Assembly: GCA_013368325.1 (NCBI GenBank)
Contig: JAACJK010000057.1
Span: 558,001 to 622,000, forward strand
Direction of reading: 5' to 3'
DNA: 64,000 nucleotides
Source: Ephemerocybe angulata
Lineage: Eukaryota; Basidiomycota; Agaricomycetes; Agaricales; Psathyrellaceae
The notes under the pieces are model-generated. The model made no database searches. It saw only the letters and a program-made list of their open reading frames with translations, and was not told the DNA's origin. The translations under genes were made by a program, and so were the position numbers. Numbering within the stretch: position 1 is the first letter of the stretch; the number at the start of each line of letters is the position of its first letter. Positions 1-11,078 of the stretch are shown here, in pieces.

Positions 1-705
1 TCAACCGACGCCTTAGAAGACGACACATTTGCAGCAACAGTCGAAACTTTGTCGACCGTGCAGCCTCTTCGGGAGGTCAGAATGCACGGAAATTTCACCG
101 TCTACATGGGGCCTCTCCTCCCATTTCTTCGTACTCTCGATCTGGAGTCATTCAGACTTGAGAATACGCGCATGGGCAGAGTCGAGCACTCTAATCGCCG
201 AGGAGTAGAGCAGCTGATCGATGCAGCGTATGACGACAATGGCCGGAAACGTAGACGTTATCTTCAAGAGCTCTCTACCCCAGTGACGGTAATGTATGGC
301 CCAACCGCCTCCCTCAACTCGCTTAGCTCCCTCCTACGCATTGCCCGCCATGCTAAAGGCCTTCAGCGTATCTCGCTTACGCTCGACTCATCTTCATTCG
401 ACCACGGCGTGTTGGCTTCGATCATCGGCTCCTGGAAATCAGACGCTCCAAGCACCATCCTCCACCTTGACATCTGCGATTGCCACTCGTGGAAAAACAA
501 ATTTACCCCTGCCAAGTGCAGGGACCTCGCCCGCTTGCTGGATACCATCTTTCCTGACCTGGAGACCCTCACTATGAAAAAGGGTCGGGACCAGAGATGG
601 GATGCGGAGTGGGAGATGATTGAGGAGTGCAGGCGCATGCGTAAGGCGCTTAGGACCAGTGGTAAGAGTGTGGAGGACTACAGAGCTGTAGAACGAACGT
701 GGTAG
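1..705 (+). CDS. F-box/LRR-like protein, C-terminal part (5' end outside window)
   Basis: The reading frame is open from base 1 to the stop at 703-705, so this is the C-terminal 234 residues of a gene that begins before the window. It is a clear paralogue of the gene at 3547-5334. Both share the blocks SLDLESF/TLDLESF, an AAY..(N)RKR segment, LRELSTP/LQELSTP, ARLLDTIFP..LET and RRMRKALRT..K near the end. In fungi such proteins usually pair an N-terminal F-box with irregular leucine-rich repeats and act as substrate receptors of SCF ubiquitin ligases. The F-box half is not in view here, so the assignment rests on the paralogue. No intron is needed in the visible part. Confidence 0.6.
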   Translation, partial: STDALEDDTFAATVETLSTVQPLREVRMHGNFTVYMGPLLPFLRTLDLESFRLENTRMGRVEHSNRRGVEQLIDAAYDDNGRKRRRYLQELSTPVTVMYGPTASLNSLSSLLRIARHAKGLQRISLTLDSSSFDHGVLASIIGSWKSDAPSTILHLDICDCHSWKNKFTPAKCRDLARLLDTIFPDLETLTMKKGRDQRWDAEWEMIEECRRMRKALRTSGKSVEDYRAVERTW

Positions 706-1214
706 TGGTTGGGTAGCGGGTCTAAATGAGTGTGTGTATGCTAGAGGTTGACTATACTTAATCTGGGCGCTGAGTCGAGGCCCAGATGAAATGTTATACG
801 ATATAGGGTGCGGGGCGGTCCCATTCAAGTATGATGCGTATCGGTCATTGGTCACTAAGATAAGTTCTCAGTCGGTCCCGGAAATAGGCGCCCGTCGTGG
901 TGCTTCTATGCAGGATCAGTAGTGCAGTTTCTTGGGCACTCTCTTAGCCCTGAAACTTGTCTGAGCGCGAAACACCACTCTACTTCCTACCTTTCAAGAA
1001 GCTTCTCGGGGCTCAAGAGTAATACAAGATATCAACGGGCGCGATACAATTACATAGAATGACTCCAACAAACAGTCAAACTAGCGAACTTCGAGCGAAC
1101 TAGCGACGGAGTAGTAGTGAGGCCTAAACCGTTTAATAATTGCAGGTACAAAAGGAAGATGAGAGCCAAAAGGTTGCCAAAGGGATGCATATGAGAACCA
1201 AGCACCTGGAACAC
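706..1214. other. Intergenic, convergent 3' ends
   Basis: Spacer between the stops of the F-box-like gene and MYND gene 1, which face each other. It should hold both 3' UTRs. It carries one copy of the AAATAGGCGCCCG motif (about 874-886) that recurs elsewhere. I see no coding sequence or RNA gene. Confidence 0.5.
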
Positions 1215-2832
1215 TTACGATGAGTTCAGGCTTCTATAGTACATCTGGGAGCTTTGGACACAGGTCACAAGTATTCCCACCTCTTTCACGAGCTTCAAGT
1301 CAATTCTCTTTCCTCGACACGCTTTCTTGAAGTCCTCGACTGTGAATCGGGGATTGGTTGTAACCACGTTTCCCCAGACCTTGGGGCCAAGTGTTTCTCT
1401 CAACGATTTGATCTTTGCACATACGGCTTTATGAGGGAAGCTTCGATCCCTCCAAGCTTCCGTCTGGCACTAAAGGCAACATATTACATACGTTAAAGAA
1501 GTGGCGTTAAATGAACGGAATTCAATGATGACATACCTTCTTATCGCAGAATCGGATTAGATCGCAGTTGCCGCAGCAGCGCCCCTGGACCATACCTGCC
1601 TTCGCCAGACATGTAATGTTGAGACAGCCTCCTCGACGAGCGATTCTGAGTGCATTGAAGCATTCCTCGAGGGGGTCCTCCAAGCAATCATACCCATCCT
1701 GAGGCCTGTGATTGATGACGGCCAGCATCCTCCACATCTCTTTGAATTCCCCCGCGAAATGGGTTTCTAAGCCAGGGAGCGATAAAATGCTGATCCCCCG
1801 CAGGAGGACAGGTAGTAAAATTTGTTTTGCGCTTGTACCACCCATCATGGCGGCATATGGGTTTATGCCGCCGCTGGAAAGGAGGCCAAGGAAGTTGACG
1901 GTGTAGATTAGCGGAAGCATGAACCCGGAGTCGATGGCTGTCGGGTTCCAACCTGCAGGCCTCTGGTCGTAGAGGTCCATGGCAGCCGACAGCTGCTGGG
2001 CTGGGCAATGAAGACCCAGGTGGAAATTGGGGCTCCTTGACATTATTTCAACCGCAAAAGCGGGGTATGCGTGGGCGATGGAACCGGCGAGCCTGAGGAA
2101 GAGGTAGCCACAGTGCGCGTTGGCTGCCCAGAGGTCGAACCCGTCCACGGAATGAGCAAGCCCGTTGGGAAGGAGGTCGTCGATCCCATGTGGCCAGGGT
2201 TGCTTCATGCTACTGTTCCCGCCATCCTTCTTCTCCTGCCGAAACTTCCCATGGGTCAAGTTGGTGAGGATGGACATGAGGCAGTCAATGAGGAAGGCGA
2301 TGCCCAAGTGCATCATGAATCCTTTGTGTGTGGGGGAGATCCGGGGATCGGTGAAAGCCTGTGTGACGGAGTGCTGGCTTCCACGCGCCTCCGGGTCACT
2401 GTCGCCGCAATGGCACCTATCTAGGTGTTCAATCATGGAAGCGTGGTCGGCGCTGGACTGTTTTCTTGTTAGGAACGAGATGGTGGCCCTCATGACATCG
2501 GGATAAGACTCCAGAAACTTCCTCGATTGAGCCTGGTTTTTGACTGGTTTCGGGGTAGCCTGCCTGAACCTCCCAACGGCACAGAAGAACTTGAGTGCAC
2601 ACGACTCAGGGCCCATAGGGTTTTGCATGGTGGATACCATGGTTTCCACAGCGGTTTGAAGGGTCATTGGTGGGTAGGTCTTTCCGCTTTTTCACCTCTT
2701 CATCCACCTGCACGAATCAGTCGATTTGAGCCATTGTGCGATTGTGGAGTCTGAACTTACCATGGCGCGCATCCCCTTGCGAGTATCATCGTCGCTTGTC
2801 TGATACAACTTGACGAGATCGTGGATATCCAT
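1215..2832 (-). CDS. MYND-type zinc finger protein (MYND gene 1), possible 5' frameshift
   Basis: Main exon 1537-2667 (or to 2707) and last exon 1215-1469, joined across a GTATGT...TTTAG intron. The C-terminal half carries a MYND finger: Cys pairs in GGCLNITC and CCGNC, then IRFC, and after the intron CQ...W...HKAVC. MYND fingers bind proline-rich partners in repressors and methyltransferases. No SET domain is seen and the family's role is unknown. An upstream mini-exon at 2761-2832 starts MDIHDLVKLY, like the MDV start of gene 2, and ends at a GTAAGT donor. Joining it to the acceptor at 2707 leaves the frame one base out. Either the 5' end is frameshifted, or translation starts at the ATG at 2667 (MTLQTAVETM). 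Confidence 0.72.
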
Positions 2833-3546
2833 CGAGTAGCTCGCGAGTTGCGATCGGGGCCCGGGCGGTTAGGGAAGATGGTAGGCGGTGAGAAGGTCAA
2901 ATATATGATTAGCACAATTCATTTGCCTTCGTTTTCGATTAAGGTTAAATCCAAGCACCAGATCATGTGTGCGGGGCGAATCTGCCCAATATCAATCACC
3001 ACAAACACTCGGCCGAGGCAGAAAGCAAAATTCCCCACCTCGTTAATCGTTAAATGAGTCCAATAGAGCCATTCAGAGATTCTGGTGGACTGGTGGGCTC
3101 TTCCCCTGTTTTAGCCGGGTCCCCTGGGTGAAGAACAAGTGAAGAAACCATTCTCTGAGCACTGGAGACGATTGTTACCTGAACGAGCAAGTGGCATCTG
3201 TCCGGGATTGCCGAATCGACCCGGCCAATGGGTCTTGGCGCCTGAGGGTTCTTGTCCACATTAGATTGTAGAAAGGGAGAACTGATTATCGAGCTCTGGA
3301 CATCGTTTCTGGGTTAAGCGTCCTGTTATTTGGGAGAAACCCCTACTGTGGACGCCAACGCTAATCAAACCGCGCACGGACCTCGGGCAAATTCAAGGTC
3401 CGATACGGCTCCGATTCAAAGGCGCCACAAGTTTTCGGCCCTCAAACCGCTCTTCTTCTCTTTAACGTTCATTCCGTTTTCACCTCTCTCATATCGCATT
3501 TCATCGCATATCTCCTGACAACTTGTCCCTGGTTGTGGAATCTCAG
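2833..3546. promoter_or_regulatory. Divergent intergenic promoter region
   Basis: About 700 bases between MYND gene 1 (minus) and the F-box-like gene (plus), so it should contain both promoters. Near 2936-2952 lies GATTAAGGTTAAATCC, also found at the same place upstream of MYND genes 2 and 3. No coding sequence is supported. Confidence 0.4.
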
Positions 3547-5334
3547 ATGACTGAGTCCAAAGCTTCATGCAGAAATGCATTATTCCTTGCTCATCGGGAT
3601 GTCCTCGTTTATGTTTTTAGCCTATTTGCGCCTCCCCGATCGCGAAATGGGAGCGCACTCATCGAGACCAACGAATGCAGCGCCCTCAACTGGAAAAAGG
3701 ACCTTTGCAATTTCATGCTTGTCTGCAAAGCCTGGTCTGACCCGGCTCTAAACGCCCTCTGGAGTCACCTTGATAACCTAGCACCGCTGCTCAAGCTTCA
3801 CTCCAGCCTTCGAGAGATAGATGGCTCTTATGTCGGTCCTTCCCTCAATTCGTTCGTAAAATTCTGGATACTAACCGTAGTCATATTTCATTAGTTTTTC
3901 CTTGGGAGTAGCTCAGCTGGAGACGTACCGGGCTTGAACGCGGGTGCAAAGTTCAATCGCTATGCGCGAGCGGTGCGGTCTCTGAGTCTTACCGCTGAAG
4001 GAAGCAAGAAGACGCTTCCTATCTCTCTTGCTGGAATGGCGTGGCTCGGACAGGAGCTCAAAGGAGTCCCGCTCCTGCCTGGGCTTCGGAGGTTATATTT
4101 CAGTGACCCAAACAGCGACTCAGTCCACATGGGCCTCTTGGCTTTGATCCTCTCGCCAACTATCGAAGCCATAGCATTTAACGGCACTTTTCTCTCGGCC
4201 AACACGTTTCATGCCTACGCCCTTCCGCTCGTTGGTCGCGCCGCACCGGCTCTTAGGAATCTCTCCCTTCACGATGAAAAAACCGCCGTTCCAACGAGCA
4301 TCTGGAACTCGCTGCCCGCTGTGCTAAGCAACCTTAAGCTCCAAACTCTGTCGATACGCTTCCCGAACAACCCTGCACTCGAAGCAAAGTTCTTCGGAGT
4401 TCTTGGCAAAAGTTTACCAAACCTAACGACCTTGACCCTTGACGTGCATACTCCTTCTCACGGACCTTCGGCTGAGGCCCTTGGTCAGGAACTATTGCCT
4501 CACCTGAAGACACTACACCTTGTCAACCGATCGGAGTGCAGCATCTGCCAGTGCTACCCCCGATTCCTTCTCCAGAGAGCGACTTCAATCACCTTCCATT
4601 TGTCCGCCAATGTTCCCGGAAGCAATGCCTTTGGGCCAAGCATCGAAACTTTGTCGACGATACATTCGCTGAGGGAAGTGGAGATATCGACAGTCTACAC
4701 TGTCAATCGGTTGTCTCTCGTCCCTTTCTTTCAGTCCCTCGACCTAGAATCGTTCAAGATGGGTAGTGGTTTTATTCGGATTGAAAACGGCCACGCCGGC
4801 CTGGAAATCCGCGACTTCATCGGGGCGGCTTATGGAGGCACCAATCGAAAACGCAAATGGCACCTCCGAGAACTCTCTACTCCTACCTTCCGCCTTAATT
4901 CTGCTAATCATCACACCAACTACGCCCCGATCAGCGCCCTGGTGCACATCGCCCAGCACGGAAAGGGACTTGAACGTATCTCGCTTCCTATCAACTCGAT
5001 CGTGCACGGGACGAACCAGGAAACCTTGACGTCGATGATCGAGTCGTGGAAGGTCCCCGCCATACCCAGCACCCTTCGTCAACTCAATATCGCTGACATG
5101 CGACCCTGTAGGCAAGGGCAGAACACCGACTTCAAGCCAGGCGAATACAGGGAAATGTCCCGCTTGCTTGACACGATTTTCCCCAACTTGGAGACTATCA
5201 CCGTAATGAAAGGTGTGCGGAAGGAAAGATGCTGGGATGAGGACTGGGAGCTCATCGAGGAGAGCAGGTTGATGCGAAAGGCGCTTAGGACTGGTGGGAA
5301 GAAGGTAGAACCGTATGTCATCGCCGAAGGATAG
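3547..5334 (+). CDS. F-box/LRR-like protein
   Basis: Two exons, 3547-3855 and 3895-5334, joined in phase 0 across a short intron (donor GTAAAA, branch TACTAAC, acceptor ATTAG), give about 582 residues. The N-terminal 60-80 residues resemble the F-box-like head of basidiomycete proteins: a hydrophobic start, then FMLVCKAWSDPALNALWSHL, then LAPLLKL. The rest is irregular leucine-rich sequence (LPGLRRLYF, LKTLHLV, LREVEIST, LQTLSIRFP). Such proteins are expected to be SCF ubiquitin-ligase receptors; the substrate is unknown. The start at ATG 3547 was chosen because it gives the full F-box-like head; no in-frame ATG was seen just upstream. It is a tandem paralogue of the gene ending at 705, with a MYND gene between them. 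Confidence 0.72.
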
Positions 5335-6177
5335 GGGCCCCGAGTCCCGAACCAGGATTTTCGTCAGAATTAGCTTTGACGCTTACCAACGAGTGTCTAC
5401 ATCGGCTTCGTTGGCGCAGAACTCCGCGCTGTCGAGATGCCGTATACCTGTAACAAACTCTCGAGCATAGTTTCCCCTTTCGTATGATCATTTTTGAACT
5501 CAGAACTGGTAAATGAAATTGGAGATCGAGTTAAGAGAACGTCGTATTAGTTGGAGAATCTCTTACAGCCATAAAGGTTGTACTACAGGCAATTAAAGTT
5601 GTGAATCACTAGGGAGGACAGATAAGGTCGCATACTTCCCTTGAATACTGCAAGACCAGGTATAGAAGTGATCTCCATAGCTAAGGTAATTCTGAGGAAA
5701 TCAACCAACTAGAGAGACCTTGAGAGGGCTGGTGCAAAATAGGCGCCCGTCGCAACAACGGCCAATTGTCTCTGATGATGTAATCTAGGAGGAGCTCGTG
5801 TATCTAAGCCGCTCGATTCCCGCAACTTACTCTATATCCTACCCTTTCTTTGTATCACGGACCTTTCTATCTCAAAATGACATGATATATGTAGTTAACG
5901 AAGTATGAGCCAGTTACTTAGTAGCGCTTAATTTGCGCCGAACAATAGAGGGAGGCATGATTTCTGCAAATGATGGTGTACGTACGACAAACCCAGCAGA
6001 GCAGACGCGACATTGTATGATATCGAAAAGGGAGATGAGAGGTCATATCTGAAATGTGAAGGTGGGAGCGGATAGTCAGGTGCGATGAGAATCGACGGAA
6101 GGATGAGCTGTGCAGCGAGGGATTGGTGCAAATTCTGATGAGAGCCAGAACCTAGTGGGCATATACCATCGCGGCGT
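5335..6177. other. Intergenic, convergent 3' ends
   Basis: About 840 AT-richer bases between two converging genes. A second AAATAGGCGCCCG copy lies at about 5744-5756. No coding region is supported; the 67-residue ORF on the minus strand at 5928-6131 has no recognisable features. Confidence 0.45.
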
Positions 6178-7775
6178 TCAAGCTGAGTTCTTGTCTCTGT
6201 AGATCATTTGGAACGCTTGCAGGCAAGCAAGATGGGTTCCCACCTCTTTCAGGATCTCCATGTCAATCTTTTTCCTCTGACACACTCTCTTGAAGTCAGT
6301 GAACGTAAAATCGGGAGTGGAAGTAGTTGCGCGTGCCCAGGCAGAGGGGCCAAGCCGCTCCCTCAAAGACTTGATCTTGGGACATATGCTTTTGTGAGGG
6401 TATTGTTGATTCGACCAAGCCTCTTTCTGACACTGTAAGCGAGTGTTATCAAACAGATACCAGATGGAAGGATAGAACGAAACACGAACCTTTGTATCGC
6501 AGTACCTCATGAGTTGACAGTTACTACACTTCTGTGCGTGAACTACGCTTGCCTTGGGCAAGCATGTAGTATTGCAGCAGCCTCCTTGGTGGGCGCTCTC
6601 AAGCGATAGGTACCCGTGGTAGCTGAGGTCGGTGAGCCGCTCCAAACAGAACATGCTGTCCTGCGGCCTGTCGTTGATCACCGACATGAGGTAGTTCATT
6701 TGGGAAAACTGGTCGGCGAAGAGGTCCAACATCGTAGGTTGCGATAAGATTCCTATTCCCCTGAGAAGAACAGGAAGCAAGTTTGCTTTCCGGCTGCGGA
6801 CAACATGGCAAAAAACGAGTCCCCGCCACCGGTGTACAGTTGAAGGATGAAGCTAAGGGTGTACAAAAGGGGGAAGCCAAACCTGGCGTCGTCTTTAGTT
6901 GGCTTCCACCACGGAGGCCTCTGATCATACGCATCCATAACAGCCAGGAGGTGCTGCACCGGACGTCGTAGACCCAGAGGGAAGTCCGGCCCTCTCGACG
7001 TAATTTCTGCTCCAAAGGGAGGGAAGAAATGGGCAATGGTGCCGGCCAGCCTCAGGATGAAGTGCCCGCAGTGTTTGTCGGCTGCCCACACGTCGAAACC
7101 TTCCACCGAGTCGACCATTCCATTGGGCAAAAGATCGTCAGGTCCTTGTGGCCAAGGCTGCTCCCTGCTCAACACACCCTTCTTCGCTTGTCGAAATTTG
7201 CCGCGCGTCGTGTTGGTGAGTATTAGCATGATGCAGTCAATGAGAAAGGCGATGGAACAATACATAAGCGTCCCTTTCCCGCAAAGAAAGATTCGACCAT
7301 CGGCGCATGGTGTCGCTGAATGCACACTCCCGTAGGTCTGCATGTCCCTCATATCACAGCGACATCCCTCAAGGTGCTTCATCATGGATGCGTAGCCGGC
7401 CCTGGACTGTTTCCTTGTCAAGAATGAGATGGTAGCCCTCATGACGTTTGGGTATGACTCCGCAAATCTCCTCGAACGGGCTATGCTATCAGATAGCATG
7501 GCCTTCATGAACCTCCCGACAGCACAGTTGAGCTTGAGACCACAAGACTGAGGCCCTGTCGGGTCTTCCATCGTAGATACAATAATATCCAGGGCAGTCT
7601 CCAGAGCCATTGGTGCGAAGGCCTTCGATAGCTTCTTCCCTTCCTCTGCCTGCACAGGAACTTTGTCAATTTCACATCCGCCATACGCTCATAGACCAGG
7701 GCGCACCTTGGCTAAAAGGTCTGCCACACTCCTGCCTCCTTCCAGAAAGCTGTGAATGAAGTCCTGAACGTCCAT
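6178..7775 (-). pseudogene. MYND-type zinc finger protein (MYND gene 2), frameshifted
   Basis: Exons at 7707-7775 (MDVQDFIHSFLEGG..., 23 residues), 6490-7649 and 6178-6432. The first junction (GTGCGC...TGTGCAG) keeps the frame and sets the start. The family blocks are present: an ALDIIVSTMEDPTGPQSCGL segment, SYPNVMRATISFLTRKQ, QPWPQGPDDLLPNGM and the C-terminal MYND finger (CSNC..MRYC, then CQKEAW, HKSIC). Near 6780 the frame breaks. Upstream reads AAGKQTCFLF then stops, while the expected LLPVLLRGIGIL continues in the next frame, so one base appears to be missing. This is either a pseudogene or a sequencing or assembly error. The last intron sits inside the MYND finger, as in the other paralogues. 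Confidence 0.7.
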
Positions 7776-8671
7776 CGGTGCAACACGGCGGTTTATGGTA
7801 AGACGGTCGATGTGCAGATCTAGATAATCCGATTCGACGTGTCTTCGTTGTCGATTAAGGTTAAACCTCAGTCGCCGAAGACTCTCGACTCGTCATCCGT
7901 TGTACAACTATAGCTCGAATGCACATTGGGTCCAGGGTTGCTTTGTACCCCACAGAACTCGAAGGAAAGGCTTCAGAATGCAGATTCAGTAGTTCCACCA
8001 CCTCATTCATCAAAGCGGGAGCCCAAATCAAATGCACATACATGAATGAGAGGAGAACATTGGGAGAACATGGGAGCGAAGAAAGCGTTGTAAGCCTGAG
8101 ATGCCGGACAGTGTCCGGACATCGGACGGGGAGTGCCGAGTTGACCGGCGGGGTTGTGAACAGATTGGCGCCCGGAGTTACAACTTGCGAGCGCGCAGGT
8201 AAGTACGCAGGCAAGCGTCCATGAATGCTTCATTATAGAGTATCTGAGATGCTTGTCTGAGCTCAGGGTCCCCCTGGCGTGACAGTGGACACCTATAATT
8301 CACTATTCACGTCAAGGTCGCGCACTGTGCACTGCTATGTACGTATATCTCGAAGACAGAATTGCGGCCAAATGCAGAGCCAGCCAACTTCTACAATCAT
8401 ATATATGCCTCGAAGCCGATCATAGAGGCACTGCTCCAGGTATCCTGCTAATATACTAGGACAGGATAGCTAGAAAAATCTCCACTGTCAGGGTGCGAAG
8501 CTCCAGAATACATCGTTTGTTGATAATAGATACGGCCCAGGAGGTAGGCAGCGATACCGTGAAAACCTAGCGAGATCGAGTGTGGCCACGGAGGTAAGAG
8601 AGAAATTCTAATATGAGTCGGACAGTCGGAGGTCAAAAGGGAAGCATAGGGAGTCGAAACATCTGGGATAT
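7776..8671. other. Intergenic; promoter of MYND gene 2
   Basis: Contains the 5' flank of MYND gene 2, with TCGATTAAGGTTAAACC at about 7851-7867, roughly 80 bases upstream of its ATG, and a block ending GGTCGATGT shared with MYND gene 3. The remaining 700 bases include small ORFs, one (minus, 8003-8233) with a signal-like start, but nothing supports a gene. Confidence 0.4.
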
Positions 8672-10319
8672 CTACGAATGGTTCATGGTCCTGTAATAGA
8701 TCTGAGAGCCTTGAATGCAGGTGATATGCACGGCCACTTCTTCTACGAGCTTCATGTCGATCTTCATATGTCTACACACCTTCTTGAAGTCCGTGATCGT
8801 GAACAGAGGGGTTGGCGTAACCACGCATCCCCAGACCTTGGGCCCGAGCGTTTCTCTCAAATATTTGATTTTATCGCATACGGCTTTGTGAGGGAACCAT
8901 GGATCTCTCCAAGCTTCCGTCTGGCACTAAAGGTAGCAGTAAGTGTAAGGAAAGTGTCGCCAGGAATAGCTTCGTAAAGGAGCACACCTTTTTGTCGCAA
9001 TACCTAATCAAATCGCACTTGGCGCATTGACGGTCGCGAACCACGCCTGACTTGGGCAAGCATTGATAATTGAAGCATCCTCCTTGATGTGCGAATCTAA
9101 GTGCCTTTAAACATTCCCCAGCCGGGTCGGTCAGCGTCTTTGACAACGCGCGCGCTTCCTGCGGTTTGCGGTTGATCACGGCCATGATGAGGGACATGTC
9201 GGTGAACTCTTGCCTGAAATGGGGGGTCATGTCAGGGAGTGTCAAGATGAATACCCCTCGCAGGAGGATAGACAACAAGGTCTGTCTCGCGCATGGGCTC
9301 CCCATCATGGCTACGTACGAGCGTGTGTCGCAGCTGGAAAGCACACTGATGAAGCTCAAAACGTATATGAGCGGTACGCCGAACCTGGGATCGCTGTCGC
9401 TCGGTTTCCACCATGAAGGCCTCTGGTCGTAGGCGTCCGCAGCAGTCGAAAGGTGTAGCGCCGGGCGAAGGAGGCCTAAGCGGAAAAATGGCCCCTTTGA
9501 CATGATCTCGACTCCAAATGCAGGGTAGAAGCGCGCGATAGCGCCAGCGAGCCTGAGAAAGAGGTGCCCACGTCCCTTGTCGGCTGCCCATAGGTCTAAC
9601 CCGTACACCGAATCAGAGAGACCATGGGGCAAGAGGTCCTTGATTCCGTGCGGCCAAGGCTGCTCCGAGTCCCTGCTGGTGGCGGGGTCTGATTGGCGAC
9701 GGGTCTTTCTAAACTTGCCTGGGGTCATGTTGTCGAGAATACCCACCAGACGGTCAATTAGGAAAGCAATGGCAGTATACAAAAACATCCCTTCGTCGGC
9801 GAGAAAAACGCGAGGATCATAGCAAGCCGTGGTGGAATGCAAGATATTGTACGCTTCTCGGTCGGCGGTGTCGCAACGGCACTTCTGCAGGTGTTGAAGC
9901 ATCGAGATATGATCGGCGTTGGGCTGTTTTCTTGTTAGGAATACGATGGTGGCCCTCATCACGTCTGGATACAACTCCATAAATCGCCTCGACCCCGCAA
10001 GGTTGTCCTCGTGCTTTATCATCTGCCGCTCGAACCTCCCAACGGCATACCAAAACTTGAGCCCACAGGACTGAGGACCTGTAGGGTCTTGCATGGTGGA
10101 AACCATTATCTCCACGGCAGTTTTGAGAGACATCGGTGGGAAAGACTCTCGTTTTCCGAGGCTTTCCTCCAGCTGAAGGAGCCATCGATGTCACATCTGT
10201 GGTACGTCATGGAGGAATCAAGGGCTTACTATGGCGAGAACATCTGCGGGACGAGCTTTGCCCAGTGCTTGCACAATGCTGTTGACTAGCTCGTCTGTGG
10301 CCACCGGTTGCAACGCCAT
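8672..10319 (-). CDS. MYND-type zinc finger protein (MYND gene 3)
   Basis: Three exons, 10230-10319, 8988-10172 and 8672-8926, add up to 1,530 bases and 509 residues with all junctions in phase. The first exon reads MALQPVATDELVNSI. The central 350 residues are the family's helical region (SLKTAVEIMVSTMQDPTGPQ, YPDVMRATIVFLTRKQ, QPWPHGIKDLLPHGL, DLWAADKGRGHLFLRLAG). The C-terminus holds the MYND finger: GGCFNYQC, CAKC, IRYC, then across the intron CQTEAW...HKAVC. It is the closest relative of MYND gene 5 at 44.3 kb on the other side of the SEC63 array: their central and C-terminal regions are nearly collinear. Partner and process are unknown. Confidence 0.8.
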
Positions 10320-11078
10320 CGGGGTAGACAGATACACGACGGTTTACGGTAAGGCGGTCGATGTTTAGGGCATCCAATTCATTCGATGGCTTAAGGTTAA
10401 ATCCCAGCACCTCGAGGCCCGCGCAAGGTCATGTCACGCTCGCTGGCCGCCACAAAATCTCTTCACACACCTCTGCACTCAAATAAGGACAGTCGTAGAT
10501 TAGATGAGTATACACGCTTGAATCTTCTCATTCATCGTAGCAGACGCCAGCGTAGATGGGCGCGAGAGCCGGAAGGACATCGTGGCGACTGGGCAAGTTT
10601 CACGGTGGACTTGCCTCAGCTTGCCTCGTCCTCCCGCAAAAACTGACGGATCATCGATCAATGTTTGGCAGGCCCCATAACGGCAAAGTACAACTTCAAG
10701 CTTCAAGTTCGCCAGCTCAGGCGCTTGACCACAGCCGTCGTCGTCTAATTTGACTTAGGTCAGTATACACACAAGCAGGGCGCGCTACTAGAGTGAATTA
10801 AGGAAACAACTTGAAATTTCGACTGTAAGCACGGCGGCGGGAAGTTTAGAGGAAGTCTATACTACATCCGTACAACGACAGGAGCCGCCAAGGAGCCGCA
10901 GGCAAAATAAAATCATGGGACGAAGCACCAGAGAATAGGCCCAATCTACACATTCAAATCGAAAGGGTGAGATGATAGGGTGGAAGTCATTTTCATGATG
11001 AGGAAGAAAGAGTGGCATTATAGAAAGTTCCCTCAGGCCAGTGCAGGCAAGCCCATACATACTCCAGAGATAACAGGC
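10320..11078. other. Intergenic; promoter of MYND gene 3
   Basis: Starts with the 5' flank of MYND gene 3, which has CTTAAGGTTAAATCC at about 10390-10404, some 72 bases before the ATG, and a GGTTTACGGTAAGGCGG block shared with gene 2. The rest shows no supported gene. Confidence 0.4.

Noticed and set aside
3903..3966. tRNA-like string with an A-box (TAGCTCAGCTGG) and a weak B-box
   Set aside because: It lies inside exon 2 of the F-box-like gene, in frame, and no acceptor stem can be formed.
8003..8233. Small minus ORF with a signal-peptide-like start and several cysteines
   Set aside because: No homology, no second copy and a chance-level length in a promoter region.
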